In this document: positions 7,354-15,339 of the stretch, in pieces
Numbering within the stretch: position 1 is the stretch's first letter
Layout of the letters: each line of letters opens with the position of its first letter
Source: JAAYCI01 sp047972265
Lineage (GTDB): Bacteria > Bacillota > Clostridia > Oscillospirales > Ruminococcaceae
Direction of reading: 5' to 3'
Assembly: GCA_047972265.1 (NCBI GenBank)
Contig: JBKEAM010000129.1
Coordinates: 1-19,531, forward strand
DNA length: 19,531 nucleotides
Notes under the pieces: generated by a model
The model's input: only the letters and a program-made list of their open reading frames with translations
What the model was told of the DNA's origin: nothing
The model's database searches: none
Translations under genes and position numbers: made by a program

Positions 7354-7440
7354 ATTTGCAAAGGATATATTTACCGTTTTGTGCCTCGCCTGCATTTATT
7401 TGCACCCGGTACAAAGGGCCTTTGGATGAGGAGAATCGAC

Positions 7441-7716
7441 ATGAAAATTGAAAAACCCGCTATTGCCGGCACCATGGAATCTAGCGATGCAATGGTGCGT
7501 GTAGAGCCCCTGCCCGGGCAGGGCTTGCAGCTGGAAATAGAAAGCATTGTTATAAAACAATTTGGCGAAGCCATACGTGCGCTGATGCTGCAAACCCTTG
7601 CCGAATGTGATGTAAGCGAGGGGTATGTGTCTGTGGTAGACCAAGGCGCATTGGATTGCACACTAAAAGCACGGCTGCAAACGGCTTTGCAGCGCGCGGG
7701 AGGAAATGCGGAATGA
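7441..7716 (+). CDS. citD: Citrate lyase acyl carrier protein (gamma subunit)
   Basis: 91 aa, close to the usual 95-100. CitD carries the prosthetic group 2'-(5''-phosphoribosyl)-3'-dephospho-CoA, whose acetyl thioester is exchanged during citrate cleavage. The N-terminus MKIEKPAIAGTMESSD aligns with known CitD proteins and places the modified serine at Ser14; KQFGEAIRALMLQTL and DQGALDCTLKARL are family blocks. The ATG at 7441 is chosen because it is preceded by GAGGAG and gives the canonical N-terminus; the upstream extension of the frame has no family similarity. It overlaps citE by four bases. Confidence 0.93.
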   Translation: MKIEKPAIAGTMESSDAMVRVEPLPGQGLQLEIESIVIKQFGEAIRALMLQTLAECDVSEGYVSVVDQGALDCTLKARLQTALQRAGGNAE

Positions 7717-8618
7717 GCGATGCACAGCAACTGCGCCGCACACTATTGTATGTGCCGGGCAATAGCCCTGCCATGCTGCAAAATGCACATATTTATGGCA
7801 GCGACTGCCTTGTGTTTGATTTAGAGGATGCTGTTTCGGTTGCCGAAAAAGACGCCGCCCGCCAGTTGGTATATGGGGCGCTTACCTCGCTGGATTTTGG
7901 CAATTGCGAAATGATTGTGCGCATTAACGACTACACCACAGAAGTAGGACGGCAGGACATTGTACAAATGGTTAAAACCAAAAAGGCAGTTTTGCGGCTG
8001 CCCAAGGCAGAATCTGCCGCTGATATTGAAGCGTGTGATGCTTTAATCACCAAGGCCGAAGAATCCTGCGGCGCACAAAAGGGCATCACCCGTATTATGG
8101 CCTCGCTGGAAACAGCCATTGGCGTGTTAAACGCCCGCGAAATTGCCTGTGCTAGCCCCCGCTTAATAGGCATTTCTTTAGGGGCCGAGGACTTTGTAAC
8201 CGACCTTAAAACCACCCGCAGCCCCCACGGCACCGAGCTTTTGTTTGCCCGCAGCAGCATTGTGCTGGCAGCGCGTGCCGCCGGTATAAACGCCATAGAT
8301 ACCGCCTACACCGATGTAGACAATGACGAGGGATTTTTGCAAGAAACCCTGCTGATAAAGCAACTGGGCTTTGATGGCAAAAGCGTAATCAATCCAAAAC
8401 AAATTGGCCCTGTACACAGCGTGTTTACCCCTACCCAAAAAGAAATTGAACATTCACTGGATATACTGGAGGCCATACGGCAGGCAACCGAGCGTGGCTC
8501 GGGCGTTGCCTCGTTAAACGGCAAAATGATAGACAAGCCCATTGTTACCCGCGCGCAGCATATGCTGCAATTGGCCGAGGCATCGGGCATAGTAAAGGAG
8601 GGCCGATACAATGGATAA
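7713..8618 (+). CDS. citE: Citrate lyase beta subunit (citryl-CoA/citryl-ACP lyase)
   Basis: 301 aa. CitE cleaves citryl-ACP to oxaloacetate and acetyl-ACP. Seen: LRRTLLYVPGNSPAM (8-22), the Mg-binding DCLVFDLEDAVSVAEKDAAR, RLPKAES, and GISLGAEDFVTDLKTTR, all conserved in the HpcH/HpaI-CitE TIM-barrel family. The ATG overlaps the citD stop (ATGA) and has GGGAGG about 8 nt upstream, so translation is coupled; the longer upstream reading would overlap citD and is not needed. Complete, with no missing motif seen. Confidence 0.95.
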   Translation: MSDAQQLRRTLLYVPGNSPAMLQNAHIYGSDCLVFDLEDAVSVAEKDAARQLVYGALTSLDFGNCEMIVRINDYTTEVGRQDIVQMVKTKKAVLRLPKAESAADIEACDALITKAEESCGAQKGITRIMASLETAIGVLNAREIACASPRLIGISLGAEDFVTDLKTTRSPHGTELLFARSSIVLAARAAGINAIDTAYTDVDNDEGFLQETLLIKQLGFDGKSVINPKQIGPVHSVFTPTQKEIEHSLDILEAIRQATERGSGVASLNGKMIDKPIVTRAQHMLQLAEASGIVKEGRYNG

Positions 8619-10110
8619 ACAGCAAAACCAAACTGTGGGCAACCTACGTGGCCCTTACATCCCCTCCACCACCCCTAAAAACGAGCATGGAAGCAAGGTG
8701 GTTAACTCCCTGCAAGAAATTGTAAAGTTATGCGGCCTTACCGATGGGATGACCATCTCTTTTCATCACCACTTTAGAAGCGGCGACCGCCTTGTGGATT
8801 GGGTGCTGGACAGCCTAGCTGAGATGGGCTTTAAAAAACTCACCGTACTGGCAAGCTCTTTGCCCGGCGGGCATACAGACCTGATACACCACCTGCAAAG
8901 CGGTGTAATTGGCCGGTTAGAAAGCAGCGGCCTGCACGGCGCACTGGGAGAAGCTATCTCTTACGGAGCAATGCAGCAGCCTGTTGTATTTCGCTCTCAC
9001 GGCGGGCGGGCGCTTGCCATTGCGCAGGGCGATACTCCTATCGACATCGCCTTTTTATCGGCCCCCAGCTCGGACGCTTTTGGCAACGCCAACGGCTATA
9101 CCCCAGACGACGATGACGGCATGATGTGTGGCTCTTTGGGGTATGCACAGGTAGATGCACAATTTGCAAAACACACCGTAATTGTTACAAACCACCTTGT
9201 TTCTTATCCCAATACGCCCTACGGCATCTCGCAGCAGTGGGTAGATTATGTGCTGGTATCAGATGTAAAAATAGGCGAACCCTCTGGCATTATGCAGGGC
9301 ACCACCCGCTCTTCTTTTTCTCCCAAAGAAAGTTTGATTTCCGAAAAGGCCGCAAAAGTAATAGAGGCAAGCGGTTATTTTTACGATGGATTTTCGATGC
9401 AAATGGGTTCCGGCGGGGCCTCGCTGGCCACTGCCGCATTTTTGCGCCAAAGCATGCTGCGGCGCAACATCCATGCCTCGTTTGCGCTGGGCGGCATTAC
9501 CGGTAGCATTGTTGCCATGCATGAAGAAGGCCTGATCGGCCGATTGCTGGATGTGCAATCTTTCGATTTGCGAGCGGCAGAATCCTTGCGTAAAAACCAC
9601 TATCACCGCCAAATATCGGCTCTGTATTACGCGGCGGCAGGCCCGCGCGGCGCAGCGGTAGACCAACTGGATTTTGTGGTACTCTCGGCGCTGGAAATTG
9701 ACACAGGATTTAATGTAAACGTGCTAACCGGGTCGGACGGGATCATTCGTGGGGCCATTGGCGGCCACTCGGACACTGCGGCAGGCGCAAGCCTTACGGT
9801 TATTGCCACCCCCCTTACCCGCGGGCGCATCCCCTGCATTGTAGAAAAAGTGCTTACCGTTACCACCCCCGGCAATACGGTAGATGTATTGGTTACAGAC
9901 CAGGGCATTGCCGTAAACCCCGCACGCAAAGAGCTTGCACAAAGACTTGCAGAGGCAGGCATTGCCACCGTAAGCATAGAAGAATTAAGGCAAAAAGCGC
10001 TAACCATAACAGGGCAGCCCTCGCCCATTCCCTTTACAAACAAAGTGGTTGGCCTTGTGGCCTACCGCGATAATACCTTGCTGGACAGTGTGTACGAAGC
10101 TGTGCGCTGA
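8611..10110 (+). CDS. citF: Citrate lyase alpha subunit (citrate:acetyl-ACP transferase)
   Basis: 499 aa, near the normal 500-515. CitF swaps the acetyl group on CitD for citrate, forming citryl-ACP for CitE. Landmarks: GLTDGMTISFHHHFRSGD (about 43-60), SSLPGGHTDLIHHL, SAPSSDAFGNANGY, the FSMQMGSGGASLATAAFL stretch, SFALGGITGSIV and GIIRGAIGGHSDTAAGASL, typical of citrate lyase alpha subunits of the CoA-transferase superfamily. The ATG overlaps the citE end by 8 bp, with AAGGAGG before it. Intact throughout. Confidence 0.96.
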   Translation: MDKQQNQTVGNLRGPYIPSTTPKNEHGSKVVNSLQEIVKLCGLTDGMTISFHHHFRSGDRLVDWVLDSLAEMGFKKLTVLASSLPGGHTDLIHHLQSGVIGRLESSGLHGALGEAISYGAMQQPVVFRSHGGRALAIAQGDTPIDIAFLSAPSSDAFGNANGYTPDDDDGMMCGSLGYAQVDAQFAKHTVIVTNHLVSYPNTPYGISQQWVDYVLVSDVKIGEPSGIMQGTTRSSFSPKESLISEKAAKVIEASGYFYDGFSMQMGSGGASLATAAFLRQSMLRRNIHASFALGGITGSIVAMHEEGLIGRLLDVQSFDLRAAESLRKNHYHRQISALYYAAAGPRGAAVDQLDFVVLSALEIDTGFNVNVLTGSDGIIRGAIGGHSDTAAGASLTVIATPLTRGRIPCIVEKVLTVTTPGNTVDVLVTDQGIAVNPARKELAQRLAEAGIATVSIEELRQKALTITGQPSPIPFTNKVVGLVAYRDNTLLDSVYEAVR

Positions 10111-10148
10111 TGCGCTGTTGGGTTGTTATTTTACTGTAAGGAGCACCA

Positions 10149-11144
10149 ATGTACCATATAGAACATTTATTGCCCGCGCAAACGCAAAAGTTGCAAATTG
10201 TGCGCCAGTTTTTGGCAGATAACGGCCTTGCGTGGGAAAGCGGCATTACCTTTACCGTTGCCATTTGGGAAAAAGAAACACTGGTTGCCACCGGCTCTTT
10301 AGAGGGGCCGGTGTTAAAATGCATTGCGGTGGATGCCACGGTGCAGGGGCAGGGCTATACCTCTACGGTGGTTACCCAGCTTACAAACCGTGCGCTTGAA
10401 GAGGGCTACAGCCGATTGTTTTTATATACAAAACCCGGCAACGAAAAATTGTTTTCTTCCTTTGGGTTTTACAAAATTGCCGCTACCCCCACCGTTGTAT
10501 GGATGGAAAACCGCAAAAACGGCCCACAAAACTATATCCTTAGCAAAAAACGGGCCGATTTTAAGGGTACCATTGGCTGTATTGTTGCCAATGCCAACCC
10601 CTTTACCAACGGGCACTTGCACTTGGTAAAAACCGCCTGCCGCGCGTGTGACTTTGTGTACCTTTTTATTGTAAGCGAAGACAACAGCGTGTTTTCTTTT
10701 GCAGACCGTTTTATGTTGGCGCAGCAGGCCACAAAAAGCCTTGAAAACTTGGCAGTTGTGCCAACCGATGCCTATATGGTATCGGCAGCTAGCTTTCCCA
10801 GTTACTTTTTAAAAGACCCTGCCGACGCAAAAGAGGTTGGCGGAGAGCTGGACGTTGCCGTATTTGTGCAAAAAATAGCAAAACCGCTTGGCATTACACG
10901 CCGCTTTGTGGGCGAAGAGCCTTTTAGCCCCATAACCGCCGCTTACAACGCCAGCATGCTGGCTGCATTGCCACAAAACGGGATACAGGTAACGGTTGTG
11001 CCCCGGCTTACACAGGGCGGGGTGCCCATATCTGCCACCACAGTACGCCGCTTGTACAATGCACGCCAATATAAAGATCTTGCCCCGCTTATACCGCCCA
11101 CCACCTACCAGTACCTTGTGCAGCGGGGTGGCGGGCATGAGTGA
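10149..11144 (+). CDS. citC: [Citrate (pro-3S)-lyase] ligase
   Basis: 331 aa, normal length. CitC uses acetate and ATP to acetylate the thiol of the CitD prosthetic group and so activates the lyase. Residues about 1-130 form a GNAT-like domain (VDATVQGQGYTSTVVTQL), and 140-331 a cytidylyltransferase-like nucleotide-binding domain with NANPFTNGHLHLV (148-160, the HxGH-type signature) and ISATTVRRLY (294-303). ATG start with TAAGGAG 7 nt upstream; 38 bp separate it from citF. Its stop overlaps the next gene by 8 bp. In many operons citC comes first; here it follows citF. Confidence 0.95.
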   Translation: MYHIEHLLPAQTQKLQIVRQFLADNGLAWESGITFTVAIWEKETLVATGSLEGPVLKCIAVDATVQGQGYTSTVVTQLTNRALEEGYSRLFLYTKPGNEKLFSSFGFYKIAATPTVVWMENRKNGPQNYILSKKRADFKGTIGCIVANANPFTNGHLHLVKTACRACDFVYLFIVSEDNSVFSFADRFMLAQQATKSLENLAVVPTDAYMVSAASFPSYFLKDPADAKEVGGELDVAVFVQKIAKPLGITRRFVGEEPFSPITAAYNASMLAALPQNGIQVTVVPRLTQGGVPISATTVRRLYNARQYKDLAPLIPPTTYQYLVQRGGGHE

Positions 11145-12495
11145 AATAAGCTTGCAGCAAATGCTGGATGCTCGCGAGCAACGCGCTAAACACCAAACCA
11201 CCCTTTTACAGGGTGCAAGCGGCGGCTGTATGGTAAGCTTTACCCTTAACATAGCCGGGCCCCAAAAACACCCGCCTTTTGCCCATAGTACATTTGTGGC
11301 CGGTGTACAGCGGTTAGACGAGGTTTTGCAGCACCACAATATCTTGGTTGTTAAAAAAGATGTTTTTTATAAAGATACAGGGGACGAGGCCTATTACCTG
11401 CTAAACGCCGATGTGCAACGCATTAAATCGCTTACCTGCCAAATAGAGGAGCACCACCCACTGGGCAGGCTGTTTGATATGGATGTGCTGTACCCAGATG
11501 GCACAAAGGCAGTACGCCAAACAGCAGGGCTAAGCACACGGCAGTGCCTGTTGTGCCAAAACCCGGCAAAGGTATGCGCACGCAGCCGTACACACACGGT
11601 AGAGCAACTAACACAAAAAACGCAGCAGATAATGCAGGGCTATTTTTACGGTCGTTTTGGGCATACTATACAACATTTGGCACAAAAAGCTTTGCTAATG
11701 GAAGTGGACACCACCCCAAAGCCGGGCCTGGTAGACCGCAGCAATAACGGTGCGCATTATGATATGGATATCCATACTTTTTATGCTTCTACACGGGCTA
11801 TCTCACCTTTTTTTAAAACCTTTGCCCTGCAAGGCCTTATTTGCACAAAACCCCTTCCCTGCTTTTTAGAGGAGCTGCGCCCCACCGGCCTGTTGGCCGA
11901 AAAGGCAATGTGTGCCGCTACAAACGGCATTAACACGCACAAAGGCGCTATTTTTTCTTTGGGTATTTTATGCGCTGCGGCGGGGTATGTATACGCTAAC
12001 AAACAAGCGCTGGATGTAGCGGAGATTTGCCATACTGCCGCCCACATTGCGGCACCCGCATTGGCGCAAATACAAAACATGTCTTTTCCGCTTACCAATG
12101 GAGAAAAGGCCTTTACCCAAAATAACCTTACCGGTGCCCGTGGCGAGGCTGCGAGTGGCTTTAAAACCGTGCTTTGCCACGGCCTACCTGCCCTGCAAAG
12201 AGCCTTGGCGGGCGGGTTAAGCCTAAACGATGCGGGCGCCATTTGCCTGCTGCACATACTTGCCAGCGCGCAGGATACCAATGTTGCTGCACGGGCAAGC
12301 GGCAGCACCCTACAAGCTATCCAGCAGCGTTTGCAGAACAAGCTAAACATTGGCGCCAATTATGCTGATTTGCTTGCATTTGCGGCAGAACTGGATACAG
12401 AGTTTATTGGGCAAAACCTAAGCCCCGGCGGCAGTGCCGATTTGCTGGCGGTTACCTATTTTTTGCATTTTATCAGCAAAAGCAAAGCCTTTTAG
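11137..12495 (+). CDS. citXG: CitX-CitG fusion: holo-ACP synthase and triphosphoribosyl-dephospho-CoA synthase
   Basis: 452 aa with two domains. Residues 1 to about 165 are CitX, which transfers the prosthetic group precursor to apo-CitD: GRLFDMDVLYPDG (110-122) and the Cys-rich RQCLLCQNPAKVCARSRTH (135-153) are its signatures. Residues about 170-452 are CitG, which joins ATP and dephospho-CoA into 2'-(5''-triphosphoribosyl)-3'-dephospho-CoA with loss of adenine: EVDTTPKPGLVDRSNNGAH (189-207), GINTHKGAIFSLG (264-276) and LTGARGEAASGF (331-342). ATG at 11137 overlaps the citC stop by 8 bp; a longer reading inside citC would add a run without family similarity. Such fusions are known in other bacteria. 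It completes the prosthetic-group pathway for the operon. Confidence 0.94.
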   Translation: MSEISLQQMLDAREQRAKHQTTLLQGASGGCMVSFTLNIAGPQKHPPFAHSTFVAGVQRLDEVLQHHNILVVKKDVFYKDTGDEAYYLLNADVQRIKSLTCQIEEHHPLGRLFDMDVLYPDGTKAVRQTAGLSTRQCLLCQNPAKVCARSRTHTVEQLTQKTQQIMQGYFYGRFGHTIQHLAQKALLMEVDTTPKPGLVDRSNNGAHYDMDIHTFYASTRAISPFFKTFALQGLICTKPLPCFLEELRPTGLLAEKAMCAATNGINTHKGAIFSLGILCAAAGYVYANKQALDVAEICHTAAHIAAPALAQIQNMSFPLTNGEKAFTQNNLTGARGEAASGFKTVLCHGLPALQRALAGGLSLNDAGAICLLHILASAQDTNVAARASGSTLQAIQQRLQNKLNIGANYADLLAFAAELDTEFIGQNLSPGGSADLLAVTYFLHFISKSKAF

Positions 12496-12519
12496 GCATA
12501 GTTAACTAATTAAAGGCAT

Positions 12520-12550
12520 AAAAAAAGAACTCTTTTCAGGGTTCTTTTTT
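12520..12550. terminator. Bidirectional intrinsic terminator between citXG and the solenoid gene
   Basis: AAAAAAGAACTC and GGGTTCTTTTTT pair around loop TTTTCA (with one T-G pair), giving an A tract on the left and a T tract on the right. It can stop the citrate lyase transcript on the plus strand and the convergent surface-protein transcript on the minus strand. Confidence 0.85.
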
Positions 12551-12561
12551 GTGTTTACAAC

Positions 12562-13041
12562 TTAAGCAACGTCAGAAACATCCTCTACTTCAACAATGCT
12601 TTCTACCGGCACTTCTGTTTCAACAACAGATTCCGGCTCTACTGTATCGGTAGTAACGCTCTGGCTCTCTACTTCGGTATCCACTACAGGCACGCTGTCA
12701 ATGCTCATTTTGGTTACGGTTGCATTAAAGCCTGTAATAATTACTTGGTGTTTAGCACCGCTTTTCAGCGATACATACTCACTGCTAACAGTAGCTGTAC
12801 GTGTAGCAGTAAATGTAGCATTGGAGAAAGCCTGGTTTGCTGTAACTTCATTGCTGGAAATATTTGCATATTCGCTGGTTACAGTCCACTGGTAGTTGTT
12901 AAGATTGGCAATGCTTCTGCCAATAGAGGAGTATCCGCCCCTAAGGTTTAGAGGAGTGCCCACTACCATGTTGATGTCTGCGTTCAGGTATTCTTCTGTA
13001 ATGGTGGCGTTTAAAAGACCCTTAACGCCTTTGAACCGGTG
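12562..13041 (-). pseudogene. Out-of-frame C-terminal part of the beta-solenoid surface protein
   Basis: This stretch is open in the -1 frame relative to the upstream gene and reads ...LLNATITEEYLNADINMVVGTPLNLRGG..., then a beta-rich segment with alternating Thr/Val/Ser that looks like an Ig-like or jelly-roll domain, then an acidic Val/Glu/Ser/Thr-rich tail of about 35 residues ending at the terminator. The first ATG in this frame (12969) has no ribosome binding site, so it is unlikely to be a separate gene. Inserting one base in the TTTT run (13016-13013 on the minus strand) joins it to the upstream frame as ...SKALRVFLNATITEEY. It is therefore taken as the separated end of the gene at 13011-14465, by real mutation or sequence error. 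No LPXTG-type sorting signal is seen. Confidence 0.6.
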
Positions 13042-14465
13042 ATAGCTGCGTAGCCACTTTTTGCGCCATATACAACAGCTTTAAGTGTTGCATTGCTGGC
13101 CTCAACATAGCCGTTTACAGTTTCGATACCGGCGCGCACGCCGTTACCCTGCATTGTAGCGCCTGTGCGGGCTGCAATTTGGCCTTTGTTGTAAATACGG
13201 ATTCCAACGCTGTCTGCGGTGGCAGTGGCTTCACCATAAATGGTGCCGCTCCCGTTTGCAAAAATGCTGTCTCCGCCATTGCCTTTGCACAAAATGCCGG
13301 TGGTTTTGCCTTCGCCGTGGATAACAGATCCAGCGCCGTTGGTGTGGATGTATTCATCGGAGTGCAGGCCTACATCGCCGCTGCCTTTAAGGGTACTGCC
13401 GGTAATTACCGACATGTAAGACTTAGAGTAAGCGCCAATGGTTTCGCCCTTTGCAATCATTTTGCTGTTACGCAAAACAGAGATGTACTGTGTTTCTGCA
13501 CGGGCACCTGCGCCACTGCAGCCCACTGCATTCAGGGTGCTGCCGTCCAGTACAGAGAAGTACTGGTATACACGGATGCCGTTGGTGATGCCGGTAGCCT
13601 CTACAGTGCTACTACGGCAGATGGAAGCATAGCCTCTTTCGGAGTACATGCCGTACCCGGAGTAGCCGTTGGCTACGATGCTGCTGCCGTCTAAAACAGA
13701 ATAGTAAGAACCGTTGTTAATGCCATCGATGCCGCCCTGGGCAAAAACCTTGCTGCCGCGCAAGATAGAAAGGTAAGTAGATGCCTTAATGCCGTATTTA
13801 CCCGCTTTGGCGCATGCATCCAAAGTACTGCTGTCGCGTACTTCTATATAACTGCCGCCATATACTGCGGTAGAGGGCGAGGCGGAGTTTGCCGACTGGG
13901 CACGGGCAATTAACTTGCCTGCTTTTTCTATTACATAGTAGGTTTTGGTGTAGGTGCCGTAGTCTCCGCCCACTGCTGTAACAGTACCCTTGGCAATTTC
14001 GATAAAGGTACCGGAACGGATGCCATATTTTGCACCCTGTGCAACTATGTTCATCTGTGCGGTACACTCGTGAACATCAAAATAACCTACGTCAATTGCC
14101 ACATCTTTTGTGGTAACAACGTTTAATGTTCCCGATCCACCCATAACCTGAAACTTGCCTTTGCAGATAATGGAGTTGATGTTAACCGGCTGTGTATTGT
14201 TAAGATACACCTTTAAGGTTCCCGCTCCACTATAAATAACCGAATCTTCTGTCAAAGAATATTTTTTACCTTTATTGTCGGTAAGTACACTGTTGTTCCC
14301 CTCTGTTGTAATGGTTACTTTAGTGCGCAAATCAACATTTTGTGTAAGCACCGTATACGGTGTTGCCGCATTAAATCCTAACGAAAAAATTGCTAACAGC
14401 ATCACAGTAAGTACCACTACTACAATGGGGACAAGAATTTTAGATCTCTTTTTCTTCTCTGTCAT
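13011..14465 (-). CDS. Membrane-anchored beta-solenoid (Cthe_2159-like) surface protein
   Basis: 484 aa as read. Basic residues 1-9 and one hydrophobic helix (about 10-31) make an N-terminal anchor or uncleaved signal; the rest lies outside. From about residue 75 onward there are some 14-15 imperfect repeats of 22-25 residues, each with a pattern like YGI..GTYxSVxxGSxxxAxG (for example YGIKASTYLSILRGSKVFAQ, NGIRVYQYFSVLDGSTLNAV). This is a right-handed beta-helix pattern as in the carbohydrate-binding Cthe_2159 family. Such proteins bind wall or plant polysaccharides or act as adhesins; no catalytic motif is visible. The start ATG has only a weak, badly spaced GGGA and an in-frame stop two codons upstream. 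The frame ends early at TTTTAA, with the continuation in another frame (12562-13041). Family assignment is moderate; the repeat architecture is plain. Confidence 0.75.
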   Translation of the reverse strand: MTEKKKRSKILVPIVVVVLTVMLLAIFSLGFNAATPYTVLTQNVDLRTKVTITTEGNNSVLTDNKGKKYSLTEDSVIYSGAGTLKVYLNNTQPVNINSIICKGKFQVMGGSGTLNVVTTKDVAIDVGYFDVHECTAQMNIVAQGAKYGIRSGTFIEIAKGTVTAVGGDYGTYTKTYYVIEKAGKLIARAQSANSASPSTAVYGGSYIEVRDSSTLDACAKAGKYGIKASTYLSILRGSKVFAQGGIDGINNGSYYSVLDGSSIVANGYSGYGMYSERGYASICRSSTVEATGITNGIRVYQYFSVLDGSTLNAVGCSGAGARAETQYISVLRNSKMIAKGETIGAYSKSYMSVITGSTLKGSGDVGLHSDEYIHTNGAGSVIHGEGKTTGILCKGNGGDSIFANGSGTIYGEATATADSVGIRIYNKGQIAARTGATMQGNGVRAGIETVNGYVEASNATLKAVVYGAKSGYAAITGSKALRVF

Positions 14466-14519
14466 TCCCTATTCTTCACTTTCATTATGAATACCTGCTT
14501 TCATACCAATTATCTGCGT

Positions 14520-14548
14520 TTTTAAAGCAATTTTTGCACATTTGTCAA
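14520..14548 (-). promoter_or_regulatory. Predicted promoter of the solenoid surface gene
   Basis: On the minus strand a perfect TTGACA (14548-14543) is followed after 17 nt by TTAAAA (14525-14520), a weak -10. It would give a leader of about 48 nt. It sits in a 355-bp AT-rich region (14466-14820) between divergent genes, which otherwise holds only A/T runs and the dyad at 14775-14788. Confidence 0.45.
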
Positions 14549-14774
14549 AGGGTGGTTAAGGCAAATATACAATAAGACTATAAATTAGCAAATAATAGAT
14601 ACTATTATCATTTTTACACGTATAAAAGTCAATATTTTATACTTATAATAAAATTGATTTTTTTATTTTAAGCATTTTTGAGAAAAAAGAACTCTTATCA
14701 TTTTTTAAAAATATGTTTATTTGCGCATCCGCTTATTTGTTAACATTTTATAAATAACTCCTCAGCAAATTGCA

Positions 14775-14788
14775 AACAGCAGGCTGTT
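14775..14788. promoter_or_regulatory. Short dyad upstream of the small-membrane-protein operon
   Basis: AACAGC and GCTGTT form a perfect 6-bp inverted repeat around AG, about 40 bp before the start codon at 14827. It may be an operator or a leader hairpin; no clear promoter could be fixed nearby. Confidence 0.25.
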
Positions 14789-14826
14789 AATATGCATACA
14801 TCACACTTAATAAGGAGGTTCTCTTG

Positions 14827-15201
14827 ATGAAAAAGAAAAATTTTGTTTCTATGCTTTTGGGCACCATTGGCGGCATTTTGTTTGCCCTTGGTATGTGCAT
14901 GTGTTTGCTGCCGCAGTGGAACGCTTTTACCCCCGGCATTGTTGTTGCCGCTATTGGCCTGTTGGTGCTTATTGTAATGCTGCTTATCCGCCGCAAAATG
15001 GAGGGCAAACCGGCTGTTGCCATAAACGCCAAAGCTGTTGGCACCATTGTACTTGGTATTGTTGGCGCGCTTGTTTTGGGTGTTGGCATGTGCATGACAA
15101 TGGTGTGGAGCGGCCTGATGATACCCGGCATTGCTGTGGGCAGCGTGGGCATTATACTGCTTATTTGCCTTGTACCTATGTATAAAGGCCTGCACCAATA
15201 A
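14827..15201 (+). CDS. Small four-helix membrane protein with internal duplication
   Basis: 124 aa, function not recognised. Four hydrophobic helices (about 6-26, 34-54, 69-90, 95-117) are split by a basic loop RRKMEGK. The two halves resemble each other: GTIGGILFALGMCMCLLPQW then NAFTPGIVVAAIG, and GIVGALVLGVGMCMTMVWSG then LMIPGIAVGSVG. This points to duplication of a two-helix unit. The second half closely matches the membrane part of the 127-aa protein at 18299. ATG at 14827 is chosen because TAAGGAGG lies 8 nt before it, better than the TTG one codon earlier. It heads an operon with two tiny genes. Confidence 0.85.
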   Translation: MKKKNFVSMLLGTIGGILFALGMCMCLLPQWNAFTPGIVVAAIGLLVLIVMLLIRRKMEGKPAVAINAKAVGTIVLGIVGALVLGVGMCMTMVWSGLMIPGIAVGSVGIILLICLVPMYKGLHQ

Positions 15202-15228
15202 TCCCCTAGCCAGAAAGGACTATAAAAA

Positions 15229-15339
15229 ATGAAATTTGCCATATGGATTACCAGCGGCATAGCACTTACCGCTGCGGCCGCCACATTAATTATTGCGTTA
15301 TCGAAGAAAGGAAAATTACCATGGCAGAATACAAACTAA
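15229..15339 (+). CDS. 36-aa single-helix membrane peptide
   Basis: Begins MKFAIWITSGIALTAAAATL and ends with the basic tail SKKGKLPWQNTN. One hydrophobic helix covers about residues 3-24. AAGGA lies 10 nt before the ATG, and the gene follows the four-helix gene by 27 bp. Its end overlaps the next gene by 19 bp in another frame, so the two are probably translationally coupled. Function unknown; reality is supported by ribosome binding site, position and a sensible membrane-peptide composition. Confidence 0.6.
   Translation: MKFAIWITSGIALTAAAATLIIALSKKGKLPWQNTN

Noticed and set aside
7241..7451. Open frames of about 60 aa on both strands between the second glycohydrolase and citD.
   Set aside because: They mirror each other because the region is a long palindrome, lack ribosome binding sites, and show no protein-like composition.
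13003..13022. UUUAAAC at the end of the solenoid frame (minus strand) as a programmed -1 frameshift site.
   Set aside because: The heptamer is not in the phase needed for the upstream frame (codons are GTC TTT TAA), so tandem slippage of the canonical kind is not possible; a simple one-base indel in the TTTT run explains the break.
12521..14696. Identical 14-mer AAAAAAGAACTCTT at 12521-12534 and 14683-14696, on both sides of the solenoid gene, as possible target-site or recombination repeats.
   Set aside because: In AT-rich sequence of this length a shared A-rich 14-mer is expected by chance, one copy is part of a terminator, and no transposase or longer repeat accompanies it.
14466..14820. 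Searched the AT-rich divergent region for a tRNA, riboswitch, CRISPR repeat or attachment site.
   Set aside because: Only A/T runs, one promoter-like pair and one short dyad were found; no cloverleaf, regularly spaced repeat or conserved riboswitch core is visible.
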